Both the position numbers and the translations under genes were made by a program. Below, in pieces: positions 14,746 through 14,759 of a DNA stretch of 14,759 bases. Below the pieces are notes generated by a model. It made no database searches. It had not been told where the DNA came from and saw only the letters and a program-made list of their open reading frames with translations. Where the stretch lies: positions 1-14,759 of the forward strand of contig JAITIG010000095.1 of the NCBI GenBank assembly GCA_031279575.1, read 5' to 3'. Numbering within the stretch: the first letter of the stretch is position 1; every line of letters begins with the position of its first letter. Origin of the DNA: Bifidobacteriaceae bacterium (GTDB lineage Bacteria; Actinomycetota; Actinomycetes; Actinomycetales; WQXJ01).

Positions 14746-14759
14746 GCCCCGTCACGGCG

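Overview
The window is very GC-rich, with codons ending mostly in G or C. The gene content (tRNA-Ser/tadA/upp block, AldA plus LutABC, a COG3559-type exporter, a choice-of-anchor M surface protein, leaderless-looking starts) points to a high-GC Actinomycetota chromosome. I cannot place it below phylum with confidence. The window holds one tRNA gene and thirteen protein genes that I can support.

Region by region. 1-1133: a degenerate 54-bp repeat, tRNA-Ser(CGA), a 20-bp tandem repeat array, and tadA (minus strand). tadA carries an in-frame internal duplication, and its stop codon lies inside the repeat array. 1134-3316: an accessory insert between tadA and upp, in a position where these genes are often close neighbours. 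It holds a Fur/Zur-like box, an unrecognised 101-aa ORF, a small secreted acidic protein, and a chimeric surface protein. The chimera is a choice-of-anchor M ectodomain joined in frame to the tail of a ZnuB-like metal ABC permease. 3339-4131: upp, then a perfect CRP/GlxR-type palindrome and a terminator, in a convergent intergenic gap. 4157-6933 (minus): a two-gene ABC exporter. 7092-10248 (minus): lutABC for L-lactate oxidation. 10756-12189 (plus): aldA, divergent from lutABC, ending at a strong bidirectional terminator. 12388-13212 (minus): an exonuclease III-family gene. 13294-14681 (plus): a short-chain dehydrogenase translationally coupled to pyrE.

How the genes fit together. AldA makes L-lactate from lactaldehyde and LutABC oxidises L-lactate to pyruvate, so the divergent aldA/lutABC pair reads as one catabolic module. 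Its 507-bp intergenic region contains several inverted repeats that could be operators. upp (salvage) and pyrE (de novo) are both pyrimidine phosphoribosyltransferase genes. The ABC exporter genes overlap by 4 nt (GTGA), the lut genes by ATGA, and the SDR/pyrE pair by TTGA.

Three things deserve attention. The surface-protein/permease chimera is probably either a deletion scar of an 'anchored-repeat ABC transporter' locus or a new way to anchor the domain in the membrane. Four genes (tadA, upp, xth, the SDR) have a -10-like hexamer exactly 6 nt before the start codon, which suggests leaderless mRNAs. Low-complexity Pro/Gly/Ala expansions have been added to several otherwise conserved enzymes.
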